DNA of 64,000 bases. Source: Trinickia mobilis. GTDB lineage: Bacteria > Pseudomonadota > Gammaproteobacteria > Burkholderiales > Burkholderiaceae. The notes under the pieces are model-generated. The model had not been told where the DNA came from. It made no database searches and was given only the letters and a program-made list of their open reading frames with translations. The stretch covers positions 2,504-66,503 of the forward strand of contig NZ_JAFLRF010000024.1 of assembly GCF_017315705.1 (NCBI RefSeq). Direction: 5' to 3'. Positions 17,386-26,381 of this stretch are shown in pieces (position 1 is the stretch's first letter; the number at the start of each line of letters is the position of its first letter). A program made the translations under genes and the position numbers.

Positions 17386-18800
17386 AACACGGGGCGATCC
17401 ATCTGGAACGGACAAGCACGTTCGCCCGCTCGCCGGCCGGCGACACCCGCTACGACCCGACCTACGATCCGCTCGTGGCGAACGGCCCGGGCCAAGGCAA
17501 GCAATACGCGCCGACCTACTGGGCGGCGAGCGCCGGCGCGCCGCCGCCCGACGACGGCCCGGTGACGCAGGACATGGACGTCGACGTCGCGATCATCGGC
17601 GGCGGCTACACGGGGCTTGCGACGGCGCTCTTTCTCGCGCGCGAACACGGCATCCGTGCGGTCGTGCTGGAGGCGAACCGCGTGAGCTGGGGCTGCAGCA
17701 GCCGCAACGGCGGGCAGGGGCAGAACGCGTCGGGGCGCTTGACGCGCTCGCAATGGGTCGAGCGCTGGGGCAAGGACGTCGCGCTGAAAATGCACGACGA
17801 GATCCGCGAGGGCTTCGACACGTTCAAGTCGCTCGTCGCGAGCATCGACTGCGACCCGCAGCCGGGCGGCCACTTCCTGATTGCGCACCGGCCGCGCATC
17901 ATGGAGCACCTGGCCGCCGAAGCGAAGGTCTGGAAGGACGTGTTCGGTTATCCGTCGCAAATCGTCGATGCGGACACCTTGCGCCGCGAGTACGTCAACG
18001 ATGCGGAGGCGGCCGGCGCGCTGCATGAGCCGGAGGGCATCGGCGTCCATCCGCTGAAGCTCGCCTATGGCTATGTGCGCCTCGCACGCGAGGCGGGCGC
18101 CAGCGTGCACCCCGGCAGCCCCGTGGTCGGCTGGCAGACCGTCGACGGCGTTCATCATCTGCGCACGCCGGGCGGCACGGTGCGCGCCCGCGCGGTCGGC
18201 ATCGCGACAGGCGCCTATACGGCGCCGGGGCTGCATCCGTCGCTCACGAGCCGCGTCATGCCGATCCTCTCGAACTCGATGGTGACGCGGCCGCTCACCG
18301 AAGCCGAGCTGGCCGCGTGCAACTTCCGCACGACGCAAGTGCTGACCGATACGCGCACGCTGCGCTTCTATTACCGGCGCTTGCCGGACAACCGTGTGCA
18401 GATCGGCAGCCGCAGCGCGATCACGGGGCGCGACGCGCCGAATCCGCGGCATTTCGAACTGCTCGTGAACGGCTTGCAGCGCAAGTTTCCGGCGCTCGAG
18501 GGCATTGCGATCGATTACTCGTGGTGGGGCTGGGTCGACGTGAGCCACGACATGATGCCGCGCGTGTTCCAGCCGGACCCGAAAGAGACGGTCTACTACG
18601 CGCTCGGCTATGGCGGCAACGGCGTGTCGTATTCGGCGCAGGCGGGGCGCCGGATGGCTGAAAGGATTGCGGGCAAGGGCGCGCGGCAGGAACTGCCGAT
18701 CTTCGCCTCGCCGCTGCCTGGGCATCTGTTCGCGCCGTTCCGGCGGCTCGGGCAGCGGATGCTGTATCACTGGTACTACCTGCGCGACGAGAAGCCCTGA
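17382..18800 (+). CDS. tauY: FAD-dependent oxidoreductase, candidate taurine dehydrogenase large subunit
   Basis: A 472-residue DAO-type flavoprotein. The Rossmann dinucleotide motif IIGGGYTGLATALFLA lies near 71-86, with ANRVSWGCSSRNGGQ following as in PuuB/DadA-like amine oxidases; the C-terminal FAD contact is GYGGNGVSYSAQAGRRMAE. Expected reaction: oxidative deamination of an amine, here probably taurine to sulfoacetaldehyde and ammonia with electrons passed to a cytochrome. The start overlaps the tauX-like stop. A putrescine- or GABA-type amine oxidase is the main alternative; tauABC, the MocR regulator and pta next door favour taurine. Confidence 0.7.
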   Translation: MKHGAIHLERTSTFARSPAGDTRYDPTYDPLVANGPGQGKQYAPTYWAASAGAPPPDDGPVTQDMDVDVAIIGGGYTGLATALFLAREHGIRAVVLEANRVSWGCSSRNGGQGQNASGRLTRSQWVERWGKDVALKMHDEIREGFDTFKSLVASIDCDPQPGGHFLIAHRPRIMEHLAAEAKVWKDVFGYPSQIVDADTLRREYVNDAEAAGALHEPEGIGVHPLKLAYGYVRLAREAGASVHPGSPVVGWQTVDGVHHLRTPGGTVRARAVGIATGAYTAPGLHPSLTSRVMPILSNSMVTRPLTEAELAACNFRTTQVLTDTRTLRFYYRRLPDNRVQIGSRSAITGRDAPNPRHFELLVNGLQRKFPALEGIAIDYSWWGWVDVSHDMMPRVFQPDPKETVYYALGYGGNGVSYSAQAGRRMAERIAGKGARQELPIFASPLPGHLFAPFRRLGQRMLYHWYYLRDEKP

Positions 18801-18828
18801 TTTCGCGTTGATTCGAGCGCGGCCTGCC

Positions 18829-19761
18829 TCAGGCCGCCACCGCTTGCGGCTTGCGCACGGCGAGCACGCCGAGCGCCACCGACGCCAGCCGCGAAAACTC
18901 CGAATCCGCCCGGCTCGTGAGCACGACCGGCACCTGCGTGCCGAGCACGAGCCCCGCGCACTGCGCGTGTCCGAGGTAGACGAAGGACTTGTAGAGCGTG
19001 TTGCCGGTTTCGAGATTCGGTACGAGCAGGATATCGGGGCTGCCCGCGACCGGCGACGCGATCTTCTTGATGCGCGCCGATTCCGCGGAGATGGCGTTGT
19101 CGAACGCGAGCGGCCCGTCGAGTTCGCCGCCGGTGATCTGGCCGCGATCGGCCATCTTGCAGAGCGCGGCCGCATCGACGGTGCCGCGTATCGCCGGGTT
19201 CACCGATTCGGTCGCCGACAGAATTCCCACGCGCGGATGCCCGATGCCGATCGCGTGCGCGAGATCGATCGCGTTCTGCACGATGTCGCGCTTCACGAGC
19301 AGGTCCGGTTCGATATTGACGACGCAGTCGGTCATCATCAGCGGATGGTCGACATCGGGCATGTCGAATACGAACGCATGCGAGATGCGCCGCGCGGTGC
19401 GCAGGCCGGCCTCGCGGCTCACGAGCACGCTCATCAGCGCGTCGGTATGGAGGCTCCCCTTCATCAGCATATCGGCACGGCCCGCCGCGACGAGCGCCGC
19501 CGCCGCGTGCGCGGCGGCGGCCGGATCGTCGGGCGTGTCGACGATCTCGGCGTGCGCGAGGTCGAGGCCGCCTTCTTCCGCTATCTGCGCGATCCGCGCC
19601 TTCGGCCCCACGAGCACGATCTGCGCGAGTTTGCGCTCGGCCACTTCGAGGCTCGCGTGCAGCGCGTGGATCTCGCACGGATAGATGACGGCGAGCACGG
19701 CGTGCGCGCAACGCGCCGCTTCCTCGATCAGCTGATTCAGATATCGGTAGTCGTGGGCCAT
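18829..19761 (-). CDS. pta: Phosphate acetyltransferase (short Pta/Ptb type)
   Basis: A 310-residue phosphotransacetylase-fold enzyme starting at MAHDYRYLNQLIEEAA. Family motifs include MLMKGSLHTDALM, the acidic segment VNIEPDLLVKRDIVQNA, and LLVPNLETGNTLYKSFVYLG near the C-terminus. It would convert acetyl phosphate and CoA to acetyl-CoA. In sulfonate degraders such a Pta follows Xsc, which makes acetyl phosphate from sulfoacetaldehyde; Xsc itself is not in the window. Phosphate butyryltransferase is a close relative and cannot be excluded. It lies just downstream of a degraded iclR gene on the same strand and converges on the TauY-like gene. Confidence 0.75.
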   Translation of the reverse strand: MAHDYRYLNQLIEEAARCAHAVLAVIYPCEIHALHASLEVAERKLAQIVLVGPKARIAQIAEEGGLDLAHAEIVDTPDDPAAAAHAAAALVAAGRADMLMKGSLHTDALMSVLVSREAGLRTARRISHAFVFDMPDVDHPLMMTDCVVNIEPDLLVKRDIVQNAIDLAHAIGIGHPRVGILSATESVNPAIRGTVDAAALCKMADRGQITGGELDGPLAFDNAISAESARIKKIASPVAGSPDILLVPNLETGNTLYKSFVYLGHAQCAGLVLGTQVPVVLTSRADSEFSRLASVALGVLAVRKPQAVAA

Positions 19762-19820
19762 CTCGGTTCCCGCTTGGGACGCCAGGGCGCTTTCTCGCGC
19801 TAAAAAAGCGCGAACAGACC

Positions 19821-20392
19821 CTAGAACGTCGTCGCCAGTTCCTGCGCCGCTTCCTGCAGGCGCGGAACGAATTCCAGCGCACGCGACAGCGGCGTGCGCG
19901 CCACCGGCGCATGAATCGCGATCGCCGCGATGCAAGTGCCGTTCGCGTCCATCAGCGGCGGCGCCACGCAGGCGATGCCGGCCACAAACTCTTCGTTGTC
20001 GATCGCGATGCGTTTGTGCGCGGTGCGGTCGAGCTCGGCCTCGAGCAACTCGGGGTCGGTGATCGTGTTCGCCGTGAAGCGCTCGAGCTTCATCGCACGC
20101 ACGAGCGGCGTGCGCTGCTCGTGCGGCAGCATGGCGAGCAGCAGCTTGCCGCTCGCGCTGCAATGCGCGGGCACGTGCGAGCCCGGCTTCAGGTCGAGCC
20201 GCAGCGGCCACGGCGCTTCCATGCGGTCCAGATACAGCACTTCGGTGTCGTGCAGCATCGTCAGATTGCAGGTCTCGCCGAGGTCCGCGAGGAGTCCTGC
20301 GCGATATCCGCGAGCGACACGGGGCCTGCCGCATTGACGAGATGTTCGAGCAACGCGAAGGCGCGCAGCGTCGGAGTGTCCGCCTTGTTCAT
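19821..20392 (-). pseudogene. IclR-family regulator with internal deletion and frameshift
   Basis: The N-terminal start MNKADTPTLRAFALLEHL (ATG 20392) enters the IclR helix-turn-helix but after VSLADIAQ runs into a stop in that frame. The effector domain resumes in another frame at LLADLGETCNLTMLHDTEVL and continues to 19821 with the family's SASGKLLLAMLP and VAGIACVAPPL blocks. Against the intact paralogue at 20802-21566, roughly 55 residues covering the recognition helix, wing and linker are missing. A protein made from either part could not bind DNA normally. A good sigma-70 promoter still lies upstream, perhaps now serving pta. Sequencing error is possible but would not explain the missing residues. 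Confidence 0.8.
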
Positions 20393-20801
20393 GTCTGCCG
20401 TTCCGAAAAATGGATCGACGACATTGCACCGGGCGGCCCCGCCAAGGCTTGCCGCTGCAGCTACCTGGCCTGTGCTCGCGAAATTCCGTTCCAATGCATT
20501 CCATTTTTCAGAATGCCCGGAAGTGCTGCGCGAAGTGGCAGGAACCGCATTAGCATCGGGCTCTTCGCGTGGAATCGACGATGTGTGCAGCGTGTCCATG
20601 GCGTGAACTATGGTTAAGGTTTTTATTTTTGTCAATAAAATGTACCGATAAATTGTTTGCGGTTTTCGAGCCGTCCTCGTAGACTACGAAAAAACAATAA
20701 GCAGAACGTTTTGTTCCAAATTTACGGGGTCGATGCCGGTGCGCAAGCTCGCGAAGTACAAGGACTACGTCTGGGCGTTGTGCTCAACCGCGGCCGGCGC
20801 G
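20393..20801. other. AT-rich intergenic region between the two iclR copies
   Basis: About 400 bases with no gene that I can support. The part 20593-20735 is strikingly AT-rich for this genome and holds a minus-strand promoter (20607-20635) and the dyad GAACGTTTTGTTC at 20704-20716, a plausible IclR-type site. The part near 20490-20515 contains clustered GGAAT/ATTCC words, also resembling IclR half-sites. Confidence 0.45.
20607..20635 (-). promoter_or_regulatory. Sigma-70 promoter for the broken iclR gene and pta
   Basis: Minus strand: -35 TTGACA (20630-20635), a 17-base spacer, then -10-like CATAGT (20607-20612), in an AT-rich surround. A perfect -35 with ideal spacing makes this the best-looking promoter in the sulfonate region. 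It reads toward 20392 and pta. Confidence 0.6.
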
Positions 20802-21566
20802 TCACGCGGCGAACGTCTTCGCCGTTTCCTCGGCCGCGTGGCGCAAATCCGGCTCGAACGCGAGCAGGTCGTCGAGCGACAGGCGCCCGACTGGCGCCTG
20901 CACCGCGATCGCCGCGCACGCGCGATTGCGTCCGAGCATCACCGGCACCGCGATCGCGATGAGCCCTTGCAGGTGCTCCTGATCGTTGATCGACAGCAGG
21001 CGCCGGCGCGTGACCGCGAGCTCGCGGCGTAGCACGTCGCGATCGGTGATCGTTCGCTCCGAGTACGCGCGCAGCGGCAGGGTCTCGATCATCCGCTCGC
21101 GCCGGTCCTTCGGCAGAAAGCTGAGCAGCAGCTTGCCGCTTGCCGAGCAGTGCAGCGGCACGTGCGAGCCGGGCTGCAGATGCATGCGCAGCGGCCATTC
21201 CGTCTCCACGCGGTCGACATAGACGACGTCGTTGCCCGAGAGCATCGTCAGATTGCAGGTTTCGCCGATTTTCTCGACCAGCTGCTCCAAGAGCGCATGG
21301 CGCGCAGCCGCGGGCCCGGCGTGCATCAGCACGTTGACCGCGAGCGCGCGCACGCGCGGCGAGCATTCGTAGAGACGGTCGCCCGCCCCGCGCGTGATGA
21401 GCCACGCATCCATCAATTGCACGAGGATGCGGTGCACGGTCTGCTTCGGCAGCCCTAGCGCCTGCACGAGTTCCGTCAATGCGAGCGGGCGCTGCGCTCC
21501 GGCGAGCGTTTCCAGCACGCGAAAGGCGCGCACTGCGGCCGCGTTCGATTGATTCGACGTCGACAT
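20802..21566 (-). CDS. IclR-family transcriptional regulator, candidate regulator of sauSTU
   Basis: A 254-residue IclR regulator. N-terminal winged helix about 12-70 (LTELVQALGLPKQTVHRILVQ), then the effector-binding GAF-like domain with GETCNLTMLSGNDVVYVDRVE, HCSASGKLLLSFLP and GLIAIAVPVML. Start 21566 (MSTSNQSN) has GAGGGGAAGCAGGT before it; the open frame extends further upstream through the operator region and is not expected to be translated. It is divergent from sauS with a strong 30-base palindrome between them. A regulator gene accompanies the sulfoacetate genes of Cupriavidus necator, so control by sulfoacetate or a derivative is a reasonable inference. Confidence 0.85.
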   Translation of the reverse strand: MSTSNQSNAAAVRAFRVLETLAGAQRPLALTELVQALGLPKQTVHRILVQLMDAWLITRGAGDRLYECSPRVRALAVNVLMHAGPAAARHALLEQLVEKIGETCNLTMLSGNDVVYVDRVETEWPLRMHLQPGSHVPLHCSASGKLLLSFLPKDRRERMIETLPLRAYSERTITDRDVLRRELAVTRRRLLSINDQEHLQGLIAIAVPVMLGRNRACAAIAVQAPVGRLSLDDLLAFEPDLRHAAEETAKTFAA

Positions 21567-21618
21567 ACCTGCTTCCCCTCGTAGTTCACCGAGATTCGAT
21601 TCTGCATCGGAAAACGCA

Positions 21619-21648
21619 TTTTTCGGGACTATGAAAAGTCCCGAAAAA
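21619..21648. promoter_or_regulatory. Operator-like inverted repeat between iclR and sauS
   Basis: TTTTTCGGGACT and AGTCCCGAAAAA form perfect 12-base arms around ATGAAA. Related half-sites lie nearby (CGGAAAACG at about 21608, CGAAAAACGGGAC at about 21690). Its place between divergent regulator and target genes suggests the IclR operator. Confidence 0.65.
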
Positions 21649-21766
21649 CGAACTTTCCGATTCTGGCGCGCACCCAGCGAGCGAACCTTCGAAAAACGGG
21701 ACACGCAGCCGCGTGCGCTTCACTAGATTCTCTTCAACGTCAGTCTTCTTTAGCGGAGCAAAACAG

Positions 21767-23209
21767 ATGAACACCAGAGATCGCCACGCAAGCGTGGAGG
21801 GGGAACCGGCCGCGGCGGCGCAGGACATCGTGACGGCGCTCGTCGCGCGCTCGCGTGCGGCGCAGCGCAGGTTCGAAGGCGCGGGGCAAGACGCGCTCGA
21901 TACGGCTGCCGCGGCGGCCGCGTGGGCCATCATGGAGCCCGGCCGCAACCGCCGGCTCGCGGAGCTTGCGGTGCGCGACACGGGCCTCGGCAATGCCGAC
22001 GACAAGTTCCGCAAGAACTATCGCAAGACGCTTGGCCTCCTGCGCGATCTGCGCGGGCAAAAGACCACGGGCGTGATCGCACGCGACAGCGAAAACGGCA
22101 TCGTCGAGATCGCGCGCGCGGCAGGGGTGGTCGCCGCGGTCACGCCGTCGACGAACCCCGCCGCGACGCCCGCCAACAAGATCGTCAACGCGCTCAAATG
22201 CGGCAACGCGGTGATCGTCGCGCCGTCGCCGAAGGGGTATTCGGCCTGTGCGCTGCTGCTCGAATTCGTTCATGAGCAGCTTGCCAAGGCCGGACTCTCC
22301 GCCGATCTCGTCCAGATGCTGCCCGCGCCGATCAGCAAGGAGGCCACCGCCGAGCTGATGCGGCAGGCGGATCTCGTCGTCGCGACCGGCTCGCAGGCCA
22401 ACGTGCGGATGGCCTACGCGAGCGGCACGCCCGCGTTCGGCGTGGGGGCGGGCAACGTGGCGTCGATCGTCGCGGCGTCGGCGAACCTCGATGACGCGGC
22501 GCGCAAGATCGCGATCTCCAAGACGTTCGATAACGCGACAAGCTGCTCGTCCGAGAACAGCGTCGTGATCGAGGACGCCGTGTACGAGCCGATGCTGCGC
22601 GCGCTTGCCGAAAACGGCGGCGTGCTGCTCGACGGCGCGCAAAAGGCGCGGCTGCAAGCGGCGATGTGGCAGGGCGGCAAGTTGTCGGCTCACTGCACGG
22701 CGAAGTCGGCCGAGGAGATCGCGCGCATTGCGGGGCTCGGCGCGATCGCCGAAAAAACGCCCGCATTCCTGATGGTGACCGAAGCGGGGTGCGGCGCCGA
22801 CTACCCGTTCTCCGGCGAAAAGCTCGCGCCGGTGCTGACCGTGTATCGCGCGAGCGACTTCGACAGCGCGTGCAGCATCGTCCGCGAAATCTACGCTTAC
22901 ATGGGCGCGGGGCATTCGGTCGGACTGCATTCGGCCGATCCCGATCAAGCCGTGCGGCTCGGCATGACGCTGCCGGTCGCGCGCGTGATCGTCAATCAAG
23001 CGCATTGCCTCGCCACCGGCGGCAACTTCGACAACGGCTTGCCGTTTTCGCTGTCGATGGGCTGCGGCACCTGGGGGCGCAACAGCTTTTCGTCGAACCT
23101 GAACTTCCGCCATTACCTGAACGTCACGCGCGTCGCGTATCCGATCGAGGAGCGCGTGCCCGAGCTCGACGACCTGCTCGGCGATTTCTTCGCGAGGTTC
23201 GGCAAATGA
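21767..23209 (+). CDS. sauS: Sulfoacetaldehyde dehydrogenase (acylating)
   Basis: A 480-residue CoA-acylating aldehyde dehydrogenase of the EutE/AdhE-N group. Cofactor-binding and catalytic regions: TPSTNPAATPANKIVNALKCGN (124-146) and the nucleophile C260 in DNATSCSSENS. In the SauS pathway of Cupriavidus necator it reduces sulfoacetyl-CoA to sulfoacetaldehyde. Start 21767 (MNTRDRH) lies just after GGAGCAAAACAG; the frame upstream crosses the operator. Its TGA overlaps the next ATG (23206). The family alone allows acetaldehyde or other aldehydes; identification rests on the order iclR, sauS, sauT, sauU beside tau genes. Confidence 0.8.
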   Translation: MNTRDRHASVEGEPAAAAQDIVTALVARSRAAQRRFEGAGQDALDTAAAAAAWAIMEPGRNRRLAELAVRDTGLGNADDKFRKNYRKTLGLLRDLRGQKTTGVIARDSENGIVEIARAAGVVAAVTPSTNPAATPANKIVNALKCGNAVIVAPSPKGYSACALLLEFVHEQLAKAGLSADLVQMLPAPISKEATAELMRQADLVVATGSQANVRMAYASGTPAFGVGAGNVASIVAASANLDDAARKIAISKTFDNATSCSSENSVVIEDAVYEPMLRALAENGGVLLDGAQKARLQAAMWQGGKLSAHCTAKSAEEIARIAGLGAIAEKTPAFLMVTEAGCGADYPFSGEKLAPVLTVYRASDFDSACSIVREIYAYMGAGHSVGLHSADPDQAVRLGMTLPVARVIVNQAHCLATGGNFDNGLPFSLSMGCGTWGRNSFSSNLNFRHYLNVTRVAYPIEERVPELDDLLGDFFARFGK

Positions 23210-24855
23210 GCACGACCGTCACCCCGATCGCCACCCCGGTTGCAGCGACCCCTGCGGCCGGCGCGGCCGCCACGGTCCGCGAGCTGATCGACGAGCGCGC
23301 CGCACAGTGTCCCGCGAAGCCGTTCCTGCTCGCGTGCCGCGACGACGGCGGCGCAAGCGTCGAGGACGGGACTGAGACGCGCGCGCCTGCCGCCGCGCTC
23401 ACGTTCGGCGAGCTGCGCGAACACTGCCGCGCGCTCGAAGCGCAGTTCCACGCCGCGGGACTGCGCCCCGGCGACGCCGTCTCGGTCTTCATGGGCAACG
23501 GCATCCAGACCGCGCGCCTGTTGCTCGCGGCCATGTACAGCGGGCTCGTCGCGAATCCGCTGAACCTGCTGTGCCAGCCGTCGCAGTTGCGCTATATCGT
23601 CGAGCATTCGGATACGCGCGCGATCTTCGTCGCGCCCGACACGCGCGAGGCCGCGGCGAACGCACTCGCGCAGTTGCGTGCGGAAGGGGTCGCGCGCGAG
23701 ATCGCGCTGATCGAGACGCAGGCCGACGCCGAGGCGCTGCCGGTGTTCGCGCCGGCGGAGCGCGATGGCGCATGCCGCGCTCTGCCGCTCGATCGCGCCG
23801 CCGAGCCGGCCGCTGCCGACGTCGCGCTGCTCATGTACACGTCCGGCACGACCGGCGCGCCCAAGGGCGTGCTGCTCACGCACCGCAACCTGCTCGCGAA
23901 CGCGCGCAACATCACGGCCGAGCACCGCCTCACCGCCGGCGACCGCGTCCTCGCCTCGCTGCCGCTCTATCACATCAACGGCCTCGTCGTGACGCTCCTC
24001 GCGCCGCTCTATCACGGCGGCTCGGTCGTGATGGCGCCGCGCTTTTCGGCGCGCACGTTCTGGCGCGACGCCGCGCGCCACGGCTGCACGTGGATCAACG
24101 TGGTGCCGACGATCGTCGCGTATCTGCTCAACGGCGGCGAGGAGGGCGCGTCCGATCTGCGCTCGCTCAGGTTCTGCCGCAGCGCGTCGGCTGCGCTGCC
24201 CGCCGAGCATCACCGCGCGTTCGAGGCGCGCTTCGGCATCGGTCTCATCGAAACCATGGGCCTCACCGAGACCGCCGCACCCGCGTTCAGTAATCCGTAC
24301 GACCCGTCGCGGCGGCGCATCGGCAGCATCGGCCTGCCGGCCGGATGCGAGGCGAAGGTGATCGACCTGAACGGCAGCGAGTGCGCGGCCCACGCGTGCG
24401 GAGAGATCGTGCTGCGCGGCGAGCAGGTGATGCGCGGCTACTACAAGCGTCCCGAAGAAACGCGCGCCGCGTTCACCGCCGACGGGTGGCTGCGCACCGG
24501 CGACCTCGGCTACCGCGACGCCGACGGCTACTTCTACATCAACGGCCGTGCGAAGGAACTGATCATCAAGGGCGGCGAAAACATCGCGCCGCGCGAGATC
24601 GACGAGGCGCTGCTCAAACATCCCGGCGTGCTGGAGGCGGCGGCGGTCGGGGTGCCGGACGCGGCGTACGGCCAGGAGATCGTCGCCTTCGTCGTGCCGC
24701 GCGACCGTTCCCGCCCGCTCGATATCGACGAGCTGCGCGCGCACTGCCTGCGCGAGCTCGGCCGCTACAAGACGCCGAAGGAGTTCCGTTTCGTCGACGA
24801 CCTGCCGCGCGGGCCGTCGGGGAAGGTGCAGCGGCTCAAGCTGCTGCAGACCTGA
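23206..24855 (+). CDS. sauT: Sulfoacetate-CoA ligase, AMP-forming
   Basis: A 549-residue acyl-adenylating enzyme. The phosphate-binding loop YTSGTTGAPKG is at 211-221, followed by the A5-type motif LIETMGLTETAAP, hinge region GWLRTGDLGYRDADGYFYINGR, and the C-terminal lysine in RGPSGKVQRLK. It would activate sulfoacetate with ATP and CoA to sulfoacetyl-CoA, the substrate of SauS. Start 23206 overlaps the sauS stop in ATGA, so the two are translationally coupled. An alternative carboxylate substrate such as oxalate or malonate is possible from family alone; context favours sulfoacetate. Confidence 0.8.
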   Translation: MSTTVTPIATPVAATPAAGAAATVRELIDERAAQCPAKPFLLACRDDGGASVEDGTETRAPAAALTFGELREHCRALEAQFHAAGLRPGDAVSVFMGNGIQTARLLLAAMYSGLVANPLNLLCQPSQLRYIVEHSDTRAIFVAPDTREAAANALAQLRAEGVAREIALIETQADAEALPVFAPAERDGACRALPLDRAAEPAAADVALLMYTSGTTGAPKGVLLTHRNLLANARNITAEHRLTAGDRVLASLPLYHINGLVVTLLAPLYHGGSVVMAPRFSARTFWRDAARHGCTWINVVPTIVAYLLNGGEEGASDLRSLRFCRSASAALPAEHHRAFEARFGIGLIETMGLTETAAPAFSNPYDPSRRRIGSIGLPAGCEAKVIDLNGSECAAHACGEIVLRGEQVMRGYYKRPEETRAAFTADGWLRTGDLGYRDADGYFYINGRAKELIIKGGENIAPREIDEALLKHPGVLEAAAVGVPDAAYGQEIVAFVVPRDRSRPLDIDELRAHCLRELGRYKTPKEFRFVDDLPRGPSGKVQRLKLLQT

Positions 24856-24932
24856 TCCGCGATTGATGCGGTACTGATACACGGCAGACGCAGGCAACGA
24901 ACGTCATCGAAGACGTCGAAACAGGAGACACC

Positions 24933-26336
24933 ATGCAAATGCAGACCCATCCGCGCAGTCCGCGGCGCGTGAAGACGCGCCACATCATCCTCGGCGTCAT
25001 GTGCCTGATGTATTTCATCACGTACATCGACCGCGTCAACATCGCGGTGGCCGGTCCGCTGATCCGGCACGAGATGGGTCTCACGTCGGTCGAGCTCGGC
25101 CTCGTGTTCTCCGCGTTCGCGTATCCGTACGCGGTGATGCAGATCGTCGGCGGCTGGCTGTCGGACAAGTTCGGGCCGAAGCTCGTGCTCACCGTGCTCT
25201 CGGTGATCTGGGGCGCCGCGACGTTCGCGACGGGCTTCGCCGGCAGCGTGACGATGCTCGTCGCGCTGCGTTTCGCACTCGGCATCGGCGAAGGCGGCGC
25301 GTTCCCGACCGCCACGCGCGCGTTCACCTACTGGATGCCGGTGGCCGAGCGCGGCTTTGCGCAGGGCATCACGCACAGCTTCGCGCGCTTGGGCGGCGCG
25401 GTGACGCCGCCGCTCGTGCTCGCGGTGGTCGCCGTGGGCGGCTGGCGCGACGCGTTCCTGCTGCTCGGCGTCGCGAGCCTCGCATGGACCGTGCTCTATC
25501 TCTGCGTGTTTACGAACTCGCCCGAGCAGAATCGCCGCTGCACGCCCGAGGAAACGGCCGAGATCGGTTATCGCAAAGGTGACTGCGACCGCGCGAAGCA
25601 CACCGCGACGCCGTGGCGCAAGCTCGTGCGCCGCATGTGGCTCGTGACCTTCGTCGACTTCTGCTATGGCTGGATGCTGTGGGTGTACCTGACCTGGCTG
25701 CCGTCGTACCTGAAGGAGTCGCGCGGCTTCGATCTGAAGCAACTCGCACTCTTTACCGCGCTGCCGCTGCTCGCGGGCGTGATCGGCGACACGCTGGGCG
25801 GCGTCGTCTCGGACAAGATCTTCAAGGCCACCGGCAAGCTGCGCTTCGCGCGCTGCGTGGTGCTCGTGACCGGCCTCGGCGGGTCGCTCGCGTTTTTGCT
25901 GCCGATGGTTTCCGCCGCCGATCCGATCATGGCCGTGGTGTTTCTGTCGGCATCGTTCTTCTTCCTCGAAATCACCAACCCCGTGCTGTGGACGCTGCCG
26001 CTCGACATCGCCGGCAAGTACGCGGGCACCGCGGGCGGGATGATGAACACGGGCTTCGGCGTCGCCGGGATGCTGTCGCCGGTCGTGTTCGGCTACCTGA
26101 TCGAGCGGACCGGCAGCTACAACGTGCCGTTCACGATCTCGGCGGGGCTGCTGGCGGTCGGGCTCGTCGCGGCGCTCTTCATCGATACGAGCAAGACCGT
26201 CGATGCCGACGAAGCGCGCGAAGAGGAGGCGGGCGTCGCGCTCCCCGGCGCCATCGGCGGCGTGTTGAATGCGGCGGGGCCGGCGGTGCCGCTCGAGCGG
26301 CACCCGTTGCGGCGGCCGCTGCGGTGGTGGAAATGA
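24933..26336 (+). CDS. sauU: MFS transporter, sulfoacetate importer SauU
   Basis: A 467-residue inner-membrane major facilitator with about 12 membrane segments, of the anion:cation symporter group: YFITYIDRVNIAVAGPLIRHEMG in helix 1, GGWLSDKFGPKLVL in the loop 2-3 motif, and FALGIGEGGAFPTATRAF in helix 4. The ribosome binding site AACAGGAGACACC precedes ATG 24933, 77 bases after sauT. In C. necator sauU encodes the sulfoacetate carrier of the sauSTU operon. The C-terminal 40 residues are polar with acidic then Pro/Arg-rich composition and probably cytoplasmic. Confidence 0.8.
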   Translation: MQMQTHPRSPRRVKTRHIILGVMCLMYFITYIDRVNIAVAGPLIRHEMGLTSVELGLVFSAFAYPYAVMQIVGGWLSDKFGPKLVLTVLSVIWGAATFATGFAGSVTMLVALRFALGIGEGGAFPTATRAFTYWMPVAERGFAQGITHSFARLGGAVTPPLVLAVVAVGGWRDAFLLLGVASLAWTVLYLCVFTNSPEQNRRCTPEETAEIGYRKGDCDRAKHTATPWRKLVRRMWLVTFVDFCYGWMLWVYLTWLPSYLKESRGFDLKQLALFTALPLLAGVIGDTLGGVVSDKIFKATGKLRFARCVVLVTGLGGSLAFLLPMVSAADPIMAVVFLSASFFFLEITNPVLWTLPLDIAGKYAGTAGGMMNTGFGVAGMLSPVVFGYLIERTGSYNVPFTISAGLLAVGLVAALFIDTSKTVDADEAREEEAGVALPGAIGGVLNAAGPAVPLERHPLRRPLRWWK

Positions 26337-26381
26337 AAGCGGCGCCGCGCGCGCAGCTTCGAGGCAGGCGCGGTCTCGCGC

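Noticed and set aside
18829-20334. A 501-residue fusion of IclR-like sequence with phosphate acetyltransferase
   Set aside because: The frame is open through the broken iclR gene only as a shadow. The real pta starts at 19761, and the residues upstream are Arg/Ala-rich nonsense.
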